This document shows, one piece after another, positions 6,031 to 7,482 of a stretch of DNA of 7,482 nucleotides (position 1 is the first letter of the stretch; each line of letters begins with the position of its first letter). This DNA comes from an uncultured Collinsella sp. (GTDB taxonomy: Bacteria; Actinomycetota; Coriobacteriia; Coriobacteriales; Coriobacteriaceae). The translations under genes were made by a program, and so were the position numbers. The DNA is taken from NCBI GenBank assembly GCA_900546085.1, contig URBS01000107.1:1-7482 (forward strand), read 5' to 3'. Below the pieces are notes generated by a model. The model saw only the letters and a list, made by a program, of their open reading frames with translations, was not told the DNA's origin and searched no databases.

Positions 6031-7298
6031 GCGAGCTCCTCCTCAAAGTTGTCGATCAGGTTGTTGCCCAGGCGGACAACGGCGGCGCGGGTGCGCTCGT
6101 CGGTGGCGGAAAGCGCAGCGTCCTCCAGCTTAGCGCGGATGAACAGGTCCTCGGCTGCGTTTTGGTCAAGGCCGCGGCAGGCGAGGTAGAACAGCTGCTC
6201 GTCGCGGACGTGGCCGATGGTGGCGCCGTGGTTGCCGGCGACGTCGTCCTCGTCGCAGAGGATGACGGGAACGGTCTTGTTGTCGACGCCCTTGTTGGCC
6301 AGCAGCACGGTTTCGCGTTCGGTGCCGACGGCACCCTTGCAGCCGTGCACGAGGTCGATGGTGCCGCGGTAGACCTTCTTGGACGTGCCGGTCAGCACGC
6401 CGTTGGCGTCGATTTCGCACTCGGTCTTGCGACCGCGGTGGCGCAGCTCGTAGTTAAAGTCGCGCACCTGCTCGCGGGCGCCCAGGTAATCGGTATCGAT
6501 CGTAACCTTGGCAGTGTCGCCCAGCAGGTCGCTGGCAAGGCCGGTGGCGCTGGCGCCGGCGCCCAGCACGGTATGCTGCACGTTGACGCGCGCGCCCTCG
6601 TCTAGGAACAGCCCGGTGTCGTCGAGCGCAATCCAGCTGTCGTCGAGCGTCTGCGTGCAGGTCACGTTGACGGTGGCGTACTCGTGGGCGCACACGCGTA
6701 GCACAGAGCCCACGACGCCCTCGCCCTCGGCGGGCGAGTCTAAGGCGATATGCAGGTCAAGCGTTGCCTGCGGGCGGGCGACGACGTCGATGGCGGCAAT
6801 CGCAGCCGCCGCGTCGTCGCCGCTTACGCGCACGGTAACCGTGGCGTGCTGGTACGCAGGCATATCGATGACGATGCGCTTGGTAGCGTGCTCGGCCATG
6901 TAGGCGTATGCAGCCTCGCCCATGCCGGTTTCGAAGGCCTCGGCGGGGGAGAGCTCCTCTTCGAGCTTGATGGCGCCGACCTGGTAGACAGAGGTGGCGG
7001 GCACGTCGAGCTCGGTCTCGGGCGTGATACGGGCGCGGTCGGCGGCATCACCGGGGGCAGCGGTACGGCGCTCGGGGAAGCGCTCGGCCATGGCTTCCAT
7101 GGCGGTGTCGAAGGCGTCGGCAGCACCGCGGAACTGCTCGTCCAAGCCCTCGACCTCGACGGCCTCGGCAGGAGCGACGGCAAGCTCGTCCGAAAGCTCA
7201 AGCTTAGTCTGGTTCATCTTGAGCCAACCCCAAGTGGCAGCCGGCATCGCATTGACCTGCTCAAGGGTGGTAGCAGCGGTGTTCGTGGTCTGTTTCAT
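6027..7298 (-). CDS. sufD: SufD, Fe-S cluster scaffold subunit
   Basis: The 423-aa protein is a SufB/SufD-family scaffold component. The C-terminal half is the conserved part: the beta-helix repeats pass into NKTVPVILCDEDDVAGNHGA, then ATIGHVRDEQLFYLACRGL and the helical end. H357 in NHGAT is at the position of the conserved SufD histidine implicated in cluster formation with SufB (family knowledge). The N-terminal ~100 residues are acidic and Ala-rich and less conserved. SufD partners SufB and the ATPase SufC in the SufBCD complex. ATG at 7298 shares one base with the sufB stop (TAATG), and GGAAGGAG lies about 10 nt upstream. The gene ends in ATGA shared with sufS. SufD rather than SufB is chosen because a SufB C-terminus precedes it. 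Confidence 0.95.
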   Translation of the reverse strand: MKQTTNTAATTLEQVNAMPAATWGWLKMNQTKLELSDELAVAPAEAVEVEGLDEQFRGAADAFDTAMEAMAERFPERRTAAPGDAADRARITPETELDVPATSVYQVGAIKLEEELSPAEAFETGMGEAAYAYMAEHATKRIVIDMPAYQHATVTVRVSGDDAAAAIAAIDVVARPQATLDLHIALDSPAEGEGVVGSVLRVCAHEYATVNVTCTQTLDDSWIALDDTGLFLDEGARVNVQHTVLGAGASATGLASDLLGDTAKVTIDTDYLGAREQVRDFNYELRHRGRKTECEIDANGVLTGTSKKVYRGTIDLVHGCKGAVGTERETVLLANKGVDNKTVPVILCDEDDVAGNHGATIGHVRDEQLFYLACRGLDQNAAEDLFIRAKLEDAALSATDERTRAAVVRLGNNLIDNFEEELA

Positions 7299-7482
7299 TA
7301 TCCGATCGCTCCTTCCATCTCGAGCTTGATCAGGTTGTTCATCTCGACGGCGTACTCCAGCGGCAGCTCCTTGGAGACCGGGTTGGCAAAGCCGTTGACG
7401 ATCATGGTGCGGGCCTCTTCCTCCGAGATGCCGCGGCTCATCAGGTAGAAGATGGCCTCCTCGCTGATGCGGCCAATCTTGG
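7298..7482 (-). CDS. sufB: SufB, C-terminal end only (cut by window edge)
   Basis: The last 60 codons of sufB plus stop are present (TAA at 7300-7298); the gene continues beyond 7482. The visible protein contains KIGRISEEAIFYLMSRGIS, then EEARTMIVNGFANPV and EYAVEMNNLIKLEMEGAIG, the standard C-terminal tail of SufB. SufB is the main scaffold on which the Fe-S cluster is assembled. The key cysteine and glutamate residues cannot be fully checked in this fragment. The stop overlaps the sufD start by one base, which implies coupled translation. sufC, expected further upstream in this operon type, is outside the window. Confidence 0.95.
   Translation of the reverse strand, partial: KIGRISEEAIFYLMSRGISEEEARTMIVNGFANPVSKELPLEYAVEMNNLIKLEMEGAIG

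Noticed and set aside
4729..7448. Long plus-strand frames opposite sufS and sufD (for example 5572-6189, 6750-7448)
   Set aside because: They are antisense shadows produced by high-GC codon use in strongly conserved suf genes.
1..7482. CRISPR array, riboswitch, toxin-antitoxin pair or defence genes
   Set aside because: No regularly spaced direct repeats, no recognisable aptamer and no such domains in any credible frame; the suf leader, where control would be expected, is outside the window.

Overview
The window looks like chromosomal DNA from a high-GC Coriobacteriia-type actinobacterium, most probably Collinsella or a close relative. This is an inference from base composition, the suf gene order and the style of the intergenic repeats; no sequence comparison was run. 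No phage, plasmid, CRISPR or transposase gene is visible.

Layout. Positions 1-430 hold no convincing gene. They contain three different inverted repeats placed end to end (31-119, 135-296, 336-430), the last ending directly at the stop codon of the next gene. Positions 431-2212 (minus) encode one long polypeptide that joins a TadA-type tRNA adenosine deaminase to a type-1 glycerate kinase, the most unusual gene here. Divergent from it is a complete tRNA-Ser(UGA) gene with encoded CCA (2264-2353). The tRNA runs head-on into a TetR-family regulator (2357-2953, minus) with three bases between them. Divergent from tetR is a single-gene LemA-family unit (3153-3704, plus) with a strong terminator at 3741-3787. 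An inverted repeat over the presumed lemA -10 region is a candidate operator for the TetR protein. Positions 3788-4213 hold no firm gene but contain a 201-bp block bounded by 20-bp imperfect terminal inverted repeats (3811-4011), which resembles a miniature non-autonomous element.

From 4214 to the right edge, the minus strand carries the 3' part of a SUF iron-sulfur cluster assembly operon. Reading in transcription order, it is sufB (C-terminal end only), sufD, sufS, sufU and an intrinsic terminator. The junctions overlap by 1, 4 and 8 nt, so the genes are probably translationally coupled. SufS releases sulfur from cysteine, SufU receives and relays it, and the SufB/SufD scaffold, normally with the ATPase SufC, builds the cluster. 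sufC and the operon promoter are not in the window and would lie to its right.

The suf genes and LemA are ordinary. The items that merit a second look are the deaminase-kinase fusion, the TIR-bounded block, the hairpin cluster at the left end and the possible TetR operator.
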